From positions 558,001-622,000 of the forward strand of contig JALJCQ010000008.1 in the NCBI GenBank assembly GCA_023091665.1: DNA of 64,000 nt, read 5' to 3'. A model generated the notes under the pieces. The model made no database searches. It was given only the letters and a program-made list of their open reading frames with translations, and had not been told where the DNA came from. The DNA is from Pythium myriotylum (taxonomy: Eukaryota; Oomycota; Peronosporomycetes; Pythiales; Pythiaceae). Numbering within the stretch: position 1 is the stretch's first letter; every line of letters starts with the position of its first letter. Shown here piece by piece: positions 43,261-53,911 of this stretch. The translations under genes and the position numbers were made by a program.

Positions 43261-45203
43261 TTAACAGCAGCCGACCGGGACCTGCTCATGGGAGACATCA
43301 CTGAAGATGAGGTGGTGCAGGCGCTGAAGCATTTGGGGAGACACAAAGCGGCAGGACCAGATCGGCTAAACAACGACTTCTACAAGGATTGGGGTAGTTT
43401 ATTAGCGCCATGGCTTGCCGCCACATTTACACATATGGTGCGAGGCCAACCACCCCCCACCTCTTTCTCCGAAGCTCTCATTATTCCTGTCCCAAAGGCG
43501 GGAGACCCGACACTTGCGACCAACTACCGACCTATCTCACTACTCCAGTCGAGTTATAAAATATTCACGAAAATACTGGCAGAACGGGTGCAACGCAGTC
43601 TCGGAAAAATCATCAACCAAGATCAAAATGGGTTTGTACGGGGTCGCAGCCTTGATGACAATGTGCACATGATGCAGGCGATTCTCAACCAAGCTGCTAT
43701 CGCCGACGAGCCAACCGGCGCCATAGTGTTAGTGGATTTCCAGAAAGCCTACGATCCGGTCGATCGCAATTTCTTGTGGATGGCGATGGAAGATTTTGGA
43801 TACCCGCAAGGATTCATACAGCTGGTCCAGAGCTTACATACCAACACACGGCACGCATCGTAGCAAACGGGGAAGTATCCGAAGAGTTCGCTATTGTATC
43901 AGGTATACGACAAGGATGTCCGCTGGCGCCCTTACTATTCCTACTCGCGGCGGAGACGTTGAAATATGCTTTACAGGCCGATGACTCGATCCACGGCATC
44001 ACGATTCATGGCATGATCGGCCAGCACGTGCACACGCTATCGGCTTTCGTCGACGATTCAGCGGTTTTCCTCGAATCCACGACAATGGTAGCAGCATTGG
44101 AAGAAGTTCTTCGGAAATTTGGGGCTGTCTCCGGACTACGAGCACAACCACACAAAAGCCATGCACTCGTACTCGATCCGCACTTTTCGGGAACGCACCT
44201 AGGGCAGTTTCCAGTCGTACCACACGGACATACCGTTCCATACCTTGGAGTAGAAATCGGGATTGGGGATTTAACGGCAGCCAACTGGACCAAGAGGATC
44301 AACAAGCTGCAAACTCGACTGGGTATGCTCAGCAGATACACCACCGGCGTCAGCGACAGAGTGCAAGTCATCAACCTCGCCGCAACACCAAGTGTTCTGT
44401 TCACGGCCCGTTTCTTTCCCCCTCCAGCTTCGGTGCAAACACAAATTGATTCGATATGGCGGCAGTATATATGGAAAGGAACTATCCGGCAGGAAGAAGT
44501 GAGAGCCCACAAACTCGCGCGTGAAGTAATGGAACTGCCCAAACGGTTAGGGGGAGTCGGACTTAGGGACTATCGAGGGGCAACTCTCGTGCAGGCGGCA
44601 ACGGCATTGCTCCGGTGGAATTCTCGACCGCAGAACAAGTACTGGGAAGCCTTTCGACAGAACCTACACCCAAAGACGAATCCACCGCTAATATTCCCAA
44701 GCCACGCACATCAACGGTCTTCTCCAATGACAGGCGCCGCACAAACGCGGACATCGGCACTGCAGTTGATCAACGCCGTTCTCGGTCGGACATATGCGCA
44801 CCCAGAGCACCTGACGACCAACAAAACCAGCCTACTCAGCGCGTGGACAACACCTTGCGCAGTTATCCAATGGGCATCCACACGCAGTGGAATATTCCAA
44901 GTGCCCAAAGAACTGATGCCGCAACTGACAGCGACCCAAACAGCAACGTACGCGGCGATGCCGGCTGAAATCAGAACCTTCTGGGAGTATTTCCCCTGGC
45001 GACATAATACCTGGATAAGAGAGGCGAACGGAACAACGATGGGAGGCAGACTATACAACAACATCCGCCCGCAAACGATCAAGGAACTCCAGCTAGTTGG
45101 ACTCGGACCGGGATTTTACCGTTTCGCAAACCCGTTGAACGACCCGTTCCGACTCAAACGCCAGTCACGTCACTTCAGAAGCTCGGTAGATGGCTCAGCG
45201 TGA
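43261..45203 (+). pseudogene. LINE reverse transcriptase domain, frameshifted
   Basis: Starting TAADRDLLMGDITEDEVVQA, the RT shows KAAGPDRLNNDFYK and NYRPISLLQSSYKIFTKIL. It then carries catalytic motif A VDFQKAYD (43732-43755), motif [14 protein letters not shown] and motif C FVDDS (44045-44059). A frameshift near 43845, in a short AC repeat, separates A from B. The catalytic Asp residues are all present. The thumb and connection region runs to about 45180, where another shift occurs. Confidence 0.9.
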
Positions 45204-46858
45204 TAGTGAGCAACCTCCCGCGGCTAGCGATGGACGAGCACCAAGACACCGCACGAGTATACGCTACTGGACCCAATCCCACTTTCGACAAATACGAGTG
45301 GGAAGCGGTGAGCGCAACCCAGCCGAAGGCGACGATACGAGCACATTATCACGGATGGGCGAGACCTCTGAGCTTTACAGCCATCGGTACGGATGAGGAA
45401 ACAGAGCGAGATATGGAATGGCTGAAGAATGGCCCGCCGGTGCTACTAGCAGGCCATCCACACTTCCAATCGGCACCGACGATGCTCACGATCCTTACCA
45501 GTGCACCTGCGCAGCATCACGCCCTACGACGACTCACTCGGGCTTTGATCAAACCAGCGACTGAACGCACAGAGATCGGTCTGTCCAAGCTGGAGCAACG
45601 ACTAGACCGACAGCAGAGACAGAACCCGGAAATCAGCGGGCACCTCCAGGGCATCTCATTGCAAGCCCTGACTCACCGGCGATGGGGAGTGGCGGAGTAC
45701 CAGCGATTCTTCTGGTACCGGTTGGTACTGGGTGCTCTGAACTTACGGGACCTAGCAGGACGAAAGATGGAGTGTCCACATTTCTTTTGCGACGAAAACG
45801 GTGAGTACAACTTGGACCACGTCTTCTGGAAATGTCGAGGCGCCAGACGGTTTTGGAACGAGCTTCTCGAACGATGGACTGGAGCCCCGGTGGAGGCAGA
45901 AGAGGCGAAAGCTTATATCTTCACGCGGAGAAGCCCACGGCCACGAGACGACCTGATCAAAACCCTCCAACTCAACGACGAACCGCTTGCGAGTCGCTCC
46001 ACCCCACTAGAACACCTATGGTCGGTGATTTGCACAACAGTCATGCAGACTATCTGGCTCCTTCGCAATACGGGAGCTTTTCATGAAGCCCACTACACAC
46101 CCAACCAGTACTCCAATTCACTCTGGGCGGCAGCAGAGAAGCAGCTGGATGCTGTGTATCTATATCCAGACCCAGAGATCGAGGGAAGTTTCACCCACCG
46201 CACGATCTTAAGCTATTGGAGCCAACTCCGCACGACAGCCCCCCGGACACAAGAAGTGCACAGAGAAGTCCGACTCTATTTTGACGGAGGAGCCAGGGGC
46301 AACCCTGGAGAGGCTGGTAGCGGTTGCGTCATACTCGAGCGACTACCGTCAGAAGCAGAGTGGAAGCTCACATGGTGGGCGTCTATATACGTCGGCCCGC
46401 ACAACACCAACAACGAGGCAGAACAAATTGCAATGAACTATGGTGTCCAAGAATGCGTGCGGCGTTTTGCGAACCAGACAGTTGACATCACCATTTTCGG
46501 AGACAGTGAACTCGTGCTGAGACAGATCACGGGCCTCACCAAATGCAAATCTGGACGATTAGATCGACACCGTCGCCGAACGACGCGACTCCTGAGTTCG
46601 CTCGCACGGGTGACGGTACGACACACCCTCCGAACCGGCAACAAAATGGCCGACCACCTCGCCAATATGGCTATGGATACAAACACAACCCAGCACGCGA
46701 CTGTCGTATGGACAGACATCGACTCAACCGTTCAGACCTACCTCGATAACGACGCGTCACATGCGCACCGACCAATCACCCCACGACACGACCTGAGAAA
46801 AGACATCCAACGGGCGGTTTCAATCACACCCAAGCGCAAACGCACACGGTCGCACTAG
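45200..46858 (+). pseudogene. LINE C-terminal region: Cys/His finger and RNase H
   Basis: One frame of 552 codons, the 3' part of ORF2. A zinc-binding-in-RT motif lies at about 45773-45835 (CPHFFCDENGEYNLDHVFWK plus C). The RNase H domain starts near 46260 with LYFDGGARGNPGEAG, then NNEAEQIAM, GDSELVLRQI and a final GNKMADHLANMA. The catalytic Asp, Glu and Asp residues are present. The frame itself is intact, but it is cut off from the RT by the upstream frameshift. Confidence 0.9.
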
Positions 46859-46934
46859 ATACCGACGAGGAGTCGATATGACGGGCAGTCACCTTAGCTG
46901 TACTGACATTCTAATTCCTGGAAATAAAAAAAAA

Positions 46935-46950
46935 AAGAAGATGATATGGA
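46935..46950. repeat. Target-site duplication, right copy
   Basis: AAGAAGATGATATGGA, identical to 37405-37420, directly follows the A-rich tail of the LINE. Confidence 0.9.
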
Positions 46951-47776
46951 AGAAGTCCATTTGCTTCTGATTCGACATAAGCTTGCGAATAACCATCAAC
47001 AAGAACCAGCGCACCATGAAGTTTCTCTCCCTCGCGTAAGGAGTTGCAAGCGATAAGCAGAGAGGTTTTTGGCGAGCAAACGATCCTTTTCCATCAAAAT
47101 ACACCACTGCATTCGCAACGTCACCTTCTTTCACACGACGTATGATGAGCACTTTCCGTTTCTCAACACATGCCATGTACAAACCCACAAGCATGAGAAA
47201 GCACGACTTGCCAACACCAGGCGAGCCGACCATTACAATGCGCTTCTTTCCAACAGTAGGAAGTAGTCCCTTCACCACTTGCCAGAACACCACTTCTTCC
47301 TTCCGAACGAAGTAAGACGACGGAAAATCACCAGATCCTTTCCAGAAGGTGTGCAATTCTGGCGTCATCACAATCGGATTCTCGCTTTCTTGCTTATCCA
47401 AGAGCGCATCCAGTTGAAACTCAACTTCAGCAACTTGCAGTGCTTCCAACGGATCCAGAATCGACTCTTCGGAGAGTTATCGCTTTCTCAGGTTCGGCAC
47501 TTTTACAAGGAGCAAGTTCTTTAGTTTTCTACCACGCTGACCAATCGTTACATCGAGATGAAGTGGTTGTTCCGCTGCAAACTTCTCCTGGTTCTCATAC
47601 ACGATGAGGTCGGACGCCGCAATGCCGTGTAGGTGGCTGTCTTCATAGAGTCTCTTCACTGCGGTTCGAAAATCATCGACATCGTCATTGGTTTCCACTG
47701 GAGCTTTAGTCGGTGTCGTGCTGTTGAATGCATTGCCACGCACATCCACCAGTTGGAACCACGCCGTCCGCGCCAT
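46951..47776 (-). pseudogene. 5' half of the Crinkler-type effector pseudogene
   Basis: The ATG at 47776 opens a ubiquitin-like N-terminal domain (MARTAWFQLVDVRGNAF, then a DDFRTAVKRLYE helix) ending with LLLVKVPNLRKR. The usual LxLFLAK translocation motif of Crinklers is not present; VYENQEKFA occupies the equivalent place. A TAA at 47477-47479 interrupts the frame, which then continues through the linker to the P-loop NTPase Walker A GSPGVGKS. The text breaks at the LINE insertion point after KQMDFFHI. The frames on the two sides of the insertion do not match, so a small indel near the site existed before or arose with insertion. The 3' half is at 36332-37404. Confidence 0.8.
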
Positions 47777-47875
47777 TTTCTCACGCCGCGACCTTCTCGG
47801 CATCCGAGAAAAGACGTGCCCAGCAATCATGAGAATTCGCCAAGATGTGAGTAAATCCAGAAAGGTTCGCCGAGA

Positions 47876-47947
47876 AGTGAAACGCTCGCCAACATGTGAG
47901 TGATGAACTTTTAAGTTCATCACTCACATGTTGGCGAGCGTTTCACT
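47876..47947. repeat. Perfect inverted repeat, 35-bp arms, 2-bp loop
   Basis: Left arm 47876-47910 begins AGTGAAACGCTCGCCAACAT, and right arm 47913-47947 is its exact reverse complement. The loop is TT. It lies about 100 bp upstream of the Crinkler ATG. Related shorter motifs (TTCGCCAAGATGTGAG and TTCGCCGAGAAGTGAA) lie just to the left, so the arm sequence is part of a degenerate local repeat. Confidence 0.95.
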
Positions 47948-47952
47948 GCACT

Positions 47953-47978
47953 GAGATTGATGTTGAAACATCAATCTC
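47953..47978. repeat. Second perfect inverted repeat, 12-bp arms, 2-bp loop
   Basis: GAGATTGATGTT (47953-47964) and its reverse complement (47967-47978) surround GA. It follows the 35-bp palindrome after five bases. Confidence 0.9.
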
Positions 47979-48300
47979 ACTCCTCATGCTCTCAAGCGAA
48001 CTAGCCTCGACTAGTCTCTTCCAAGACCAAGCCAAGCCAGCCAGCCCGCGTACTTGTCACCCGGAGCCCAGTACCCCACTTCTGTGACACCCACCGATAG
48101 TCGCATGGGTCTCCATGCATCATGTCCAGCTGCGAGAGACGAGCTCCAAGCTGCGAGCCACAAGCCATGAGCCACGAGCCATGAGCCGCGAGCGAGCGGA
48201 AGATGCGCACCTTCCTCGTGCTGGCCGCCATTCCCCACCTTGCCTCGCGACGCACAAGCCCCACCACCGCCTCGCCTCGCCTCGCCTCCGCTCACGCGCC

Positions 48301-49520
48301 ATGAGCGACCACAAGCTCACGCCCGCCACCCAGCTGCGCGCCTTCTGGGAGCGACCCACGACGCGCAAGCTCCGCGATGCCGCCGCCATCGCCATCGCCG
48401 TCCACTCCGAGACCGAATCGGACACGGACAGCGACGCCGACAGCGACGCCGATGCGATCGCCACAGCCGCCCATGTTTGCAACCATGCGCATGTACCCAG
48501 CCTGCCCGACTTCGACGTCGTGGCCGTGCTCTTCCTCGCCGCCGTCGCCAACTGGCTCGCTATCCTTGCCCTCGACGTGCTGCCGCTCGTCCTGCTGGCG
48601 ATCCACGGGCGCTTCACGCGCCTCGGCGCGCCTCTGCTGACGACGCCCACGGCTCGCGCTTTCTCTCGCGCCTTGTCTCGCGCCTTCGCGCTGGCCACCG
48701 CCGTGACCGGCCTCGCACTTCGATGGGGCGCCTCCCGTCTCCTCGACCATCCCAACACCCTCACGATCACCACCGCCGCGACTGACGCCATCACGAACGC
48801 TGGCGTACGTGGGTCAAAGGACACCTCCCGAGTCACCGAGAATGTCGGGGACGCAACTCCAAAGGTACGCACCACCTCCGCTTCCCGCTCCGTTCCTTTC
48901 CTTCCATGGAACCAACCGTCTGAACCAACTCGCTAACGCCTCGTTCCCCCCCATCACAGATCTGCGTGCTGCTCTTCTCCTCCGAGTCTGGCTCCATGCC
49001 CCAGCGCGCCAACGTCAACCGCACGCGCGACCTGCTCTGCGACATGGACCTCCAGTTCGTCGAGATGGACGTCGCCACGACCATCGACGTGCGCGACCAG
49101 CTCCTGCAACGAGACCTCCGCGAGGTCAGCAACGTCCGCACTTACCCGCAGGTCTTCACGTTGGAGATGGCCGATGACAAGTCCTTCGCGGCCACCCAGA
49201 TCTGCTTCATCACGCCAACGCAGCTCGAGACGGCCGAGCACTACCTGGGCACGCCCGTGACCGAGCTCGCGCGCCTCTCCGTCTACCACCTCAGCGCCCA
49301 CTGCCTCTTCGCGGGCGTGCCCAAGCACAAGGCGTCCAAAGCCGTCGTGAAGCCAGAGCTCGCGCCGCACTTGAGCGTCTCGATCACACAGCGTACGACG
49401 ACGGACGAGCTCTTCGAGAGCTGGCTGGCGCCTCTACCTGTACCTGTACTTGCGCTCGTGGCCGAGGCCGAGGCCAACGCCGCCACGCCTCGGTCCAGCG
49501 CCGCGCCTGTCTATCTTTGA
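48301..49520 (+). CDS. Membrane protein with C-terminal thioredoxin-fold (SH3BGR/glutaredoxin-like) domain
   Basis: Two exons (48301-48864, 48960-49520) give 374 aa. Residues of about 70-105 form a strong hydrophobic segment (VVAVLFLAAVANWLAILALD), and a second, Ala-rich one lies near 130-150. Exon 2 starts with ICVLLFSSESGSMPQRANVN and continues FVEMDVATTIDVRDQL and YPQVF. This is the beta-alpha-beta pattern of SH3BGR-like glutaredoxin relatives; there is no CxxC redox motif, as in that family. The C-terminus is Ala/Pro-rich. The 95-bp intron is GTACGC...CACAG, phase 0. The start is the first ATG after the GC-rich leader (CGCGCCATGAGC). The function is not known, and the family assignment is an inference from a short stretch. 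Confidence 0.7.
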
Positions 49521-52500
49521 CTTATTTCTCTTCTACGGAGTATCCGTTCCGTCGTCTCTGACTAGCATCTAGGTCATGCCAAGTTGTCATCCCTCGTCAG
49601 GTTCATAGTACACGTTACAAGGCATGGCTCCATGCTTGCCTCGCCTCACCTCGCATCTCACCGCACCTCTCCGGTCTTGATCGATAGACTCCCCAAGAAA
49701 TCAAGCGCTGAGCTGTGCCTGCCGCCGCAGCCTACCTGCTCCTTGTCCTGCAAGCGCGCAACTGAATCATCTGGGACTCCACTCCATCTCGCTAAAGACC
49801 CACTCCTCGAGCTCGAGCGCGAACTTACACTTGCCCACGCTACCGAACCTTCAGAGCCAAGATGCGGCCTCTTCGCAGCGCCGTTAAAAGTCGTGTCTTC
49901 TTCGATGCTATCGTCTGAATTTTTCCGAACAAGATGCAACGAAGCCGGGATCAAAGACCCCCAGCAAGTCCAAATCCAAAATATCAAGTAGACAGCCATG
50001 TCGAAGGCGAATGTGCGCCTCGCTCCCGTTTCTTCCCACCTGGGCATCGCATGACTTGCCTTGGAGGTCGCGCTGTTCATGATCACAGCAACTTCTCGTG
50101 CTTTACTCTCTGACAAGGGAACTTGGTCTGGCAGCCCATCCTGTGTTTGATATGTTAGGTGCACTTCTTCGAGCTTGCGATAATCCAACCGCACATGATA
50201 CAACATTTCATCCTCGCTTCGTTGGGGCATTCAATGTATCGGTAGCAGACTCACCGCTCGGAGCGCCGCTTCACGTCGTGTAGCTGCGTATTCCGATTGG
50301 CAAACAATCGTCAGATTCTACGTCGTTGGTGGGTGGCAGCAGTTTTACCTTTTCCAAACATTAGTGGTACCATAGACCTGTTAATTCACTCGGCTTCATA
50401 CCGCAAGACACTCTCCTCGCGATATTGCATGACGTCAAAGTTTGGTTTCGAGACCGCAACAAATGAGCGTTTGACTTGGTCAGGAACAAGCTCCATAGCG
50501 CGTGTGTGATTTCGACCTAACGCCGGAGACCTTGGTCGCCTTCACGAGTAATCGTCGGAGAAGAAAGGCTGAATAAGCTTCAGGTCCCAGTATGAGCAAG
50601 TCTAACACGCCCACCGTTCGCGAACACTAACTTGTTGCTTGGCAACATTCCCTTGGCCATTCTTACGCCTCTTTGCTGCTTCGCCAACGGTCGAGACTCG
50701 AATGCTCAGTGTCTCACACACATCGAATAACAAGGAACGGCGGCAGATTCTGCCACAATCAAACAGATCCGCAAGAAAGAGCTTTCCTGTGTGCAGTTTC
50801 AAATGCAAGCAAACAATCGTGAGCTGTAATAACAAACAATCTGTTTTGTGTGTCGTCGACGTGCAATATCACCGAGCTGCGCGACGACCACCAGGACAGT
50901 AATACCACTTCTATGCTCGACCGTCTGTTGAGCGACGTTGTGGGGCAGTGAACAGTTCCACTTTGGTTGAGGTTACCGCCTTGGTGCATCGATAGGATCA
51001 GGTCAGCTTGTTACATTTGGCCGAACGCTAGACTTCACGATTCACCTGAAGAATCATGCCCTCAGTGGCTCAAGCAAACGCATTCGCGAGACTGATCGTG
51101 CCGAACGTAAAATATGTCATGGAGAATGTGTCTGTATCACCGTGAGAAGTGTGTCCTAGGTAGCTAGCACAAAATCGATGACATTCAACAAAACATGCGC
51201 TCCTATTCGCATGAATCACGAAAGATGAGTTCCAATGATCCACAATTCAGTCAGACTCTTTCTCACCGCATGAACGTAAAACAAGCATCAATACGCATCC
51301 ATCCTTTTGTGCTTGTCAGGGCGTATAAATTCACGCCAAGTGGGATACCGAGCGTCAGGCCTTGGAATATGTCGAGCTCTCGCACAGCTAGACCAGTTCA
51401 AACGAAGCACCTAAATGGCACACAGTGCCTGTGATAGCGAACCACTTGTTTGCCCTTGATGCAACGACGGGTTCGTTCGGAATGGACTGCAGGAGTGGCA
51501 AGCGACAGCACTCATGACTTCAGTTTACGCCAACACATAGGTTGCGGTAGGACCAATCTTCTTGCTGTTTCCCTTTTGCAGTGCCGGTCCTTCTTGCCCA
51601 CACGCTTTCTCTCCGTAGTCTTTGACATGTCTTGTCAATTTCTCTTGCCTGTCTCCAGTAGATCTTGCCACCTCAATGTAGCTTGTAGGTACTGTACACT
51701 TGGCCGGTCTTGGTCATCGTCAAAGACACAGCGCATCCTTTGACGTCGTGTCATGCAGTGATCACTTTCCCATCGATCATGAAAGCGTGTCGGTAGCTCC
51801 TCGTCACCAAAATTCCGTTTTGGGGCCATCACTGCGAAAACTTGCTACGTCTACCGCTCGGTTGATGGCTCTCTTGCGCATGCAAAGACTGGAGTCCTTG
51901 CGCGTTGTTAGCATGCGACACTGCCGCATTTTCTCCAGCTTTCTTCTTTTCAAGACGTGCTTTGGGTAATTCGATCTGCGCTCAAGTGGGGAGTGTGGCG
52001 CTTTCGAGCAGTCACGCACGCTCGCTAGTATCGTAGCACCACGCGAATTCAAACTCGTCGTGTATGCGCAGCGCAACGACCGCCAATTCGGTTCGTGTCG
52101 TCCTCTCCGATGCTGGCTTTGGTCGCGCGATGGCAAAGAGATGCGCCGGGTGAACTGGTCGGCGCATGAGCCATCGCGCTCTCTAGAGCCTGGTTGACAG
52201 TCGTCGTCAGACGGCTCGGATCAAACGACCTCCTCCGACCTCGCGACGCCTCTGCGCCCACTGCGACCGACCGACCTCACGCCTCACGCCTTCGATCTCT
52301 GCGGGCCACACATCCAGGCGCCGAGCTCAGCACGCGACACGGAGATGACCGCGGAGTCTCCTTTCTCATGGTGGGAGACAGCATTGACCAACTGGGACCG
52401 GTAAGTAGCAGATCGGTATCACATCGAAAGGGGAGGATGAAACCCGCGTTCGGGTCTTCGACACTGCTGTAAAAGAGGCGCATTGATGTATTGTTGACAG

Positions 52501-53911
52501 GGAGTTGCTCTAGGAATGGAGGGGACACCAATATTGAGTTCTTCTCCTGCAGGCTATGTCGCCATCACCAAGTGATAGAGTCCCCTGAAAGACTAGAGTT
52601 TTTGGAACTTAACTTTACTAGGGACAGAGCACTCGCTCGTCGCCGTTCAGGAAGCATCGCACCACAGGGGTTGGTGCGAAAGAGCTCTCCGTCGAATCGA
52701 GGATTGGAGAGAAGGTGGGTTATTGTTTCGCGGCTTCCTCACTTTGCGACGGCACCTCCGGAAAGAGCCCCTTGCTTGGGTCGGCAGATGCCAGTGACTG
52801 CAAAGCGAACTATGAGGAGCTTCGAGACTTCGAGAGAGTGCGCTTGGTTCTGCCGAACGCAACAGACCCAACTTCCGCCACCGTCTCTCTCGTGCTGGTC
52901 AATCAGATCGACACTTCGTCGAAGTCAGACATCGTCGCTCCGTCGCCCACCCAGCTCAAGTCTAGAAGGACGAAGGGTCTAGAACTTCAACACTCTTGGA
53001 GCCAATGGATTGTCTGTTTGCTTCCAGCGCTTCCCACCCAAAAGCTTCGATATCTCGGGGCAATAGAAAACGCAATGGAGTCGTGCTGGCGATGCTATGT
53101 GCAGTCAAGCCCTTTCTAAAACAGGGACAATGTCAATCATCTTTGCTCACTGACAAGCCCTGCTGAATGCAAAAAGGGCCGAGCGTCAACGAGAGGTCGA
53201 GCTCGGTTGCCTACGGTGGACTCTGGGATTAGCTGGCGTCGACCGTCAGTCTTCCCCACGCACTTCTTCTGGAATCGCCAACGGGGAAGATTCCTAGACG
53301 ATATGTATGGATCGGTACTCGCTTTGATTACGTCGGGAGACTTCTCTCCCACGCGCCCGAAAAATTGAAATCTGCGAAGGGCGCAGCAAGCGGAATCTCG
53401 TGCTGGTCCCGAACCACATCGAAGTTGAGCTCGCAGATGGATACAAACTGACTCATCGGCGTAGAGGTCTCGGCGGTCGCTCGCCCATTCGACCAGTACG
53501 AACCGACTGGGGTTGTGAGAAACACCACCAGGTTTGATGGAAGAAAGCAGGGGAGACTCGTGCTGGTCCGCTAGATCTGTACCTATCTTCTTGGAACATG
53601 ATTGGTTGAATCTTGACAGTATTGTTCGAGCGGTGGTTGTCCGGTAGGATCTTGTCGTCAAGTGGACCAGTACGAGACTCGAAACATCAGGTCCAGTTGG
53701 ACGCCAACGAGACCAATTGGTTCGCATACATCTCCACGTGCCCAGATCCGCTCTGCCTTACGTTCGCGTCGTCCCTCCTCATCGCTCCCTTCCCTCCTCC
53801 CCTGGGCCCTCGGATCCCCGAGAGGATGGACGCGATCGTCCTTGCTCACTTTCCAACTCGCCTCGCCAAGTCCATCACCTCGACTGCAGCCACTTCTTCA
53901 GCTTTTGCGTG
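49521..53911. other. Gene-poor stretch of about 4.4 kb
   Basis: No gene can be supported. Two minus-strand frames (49658-50230, 190 codons; 53137-53727, 196 codons) are the longest but have no recognisable domain and no good start context. Four copies of a GACCAGYACGAR motif lie between 53397 and 53676 (see findings). Confidence 0.45.

Larger units (their letters stand above)
37421..46934 (+). mobile_element. LINE (non-LTR) retrotransposon with OTU, APE, RT and RNase H domains, 9.5 kb
   Basis: The element lies in plus orientation inside the Crinkler gene. It is bounded by a 15-16 bp target-site duplication and ends in an A-rich tail (46921-46936). In order it encodes an ORF1 protein with a CCHC knuckle, an OTU-type cysteine protease, an unrecognised region, an apurinic-type endonuclease, reverse transcriptase, a Cys/His finger and RNase H. 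There is no LTR. The full set of domains suggests a near full-length copy, but at least seven frameshifts or stops and an inserted MITE (42949-43260) make it inactive as it stands. Codon use is AT-richer than in the flanking host genes. Confidence 0.92.

Noticed and set aside
49658..50230. 190-codon minus-strand frame as a gene
   Set aside because: There is no domain, no signal peptide, no neighbouring exon pattern and ordinary composition, so it is not supportable.
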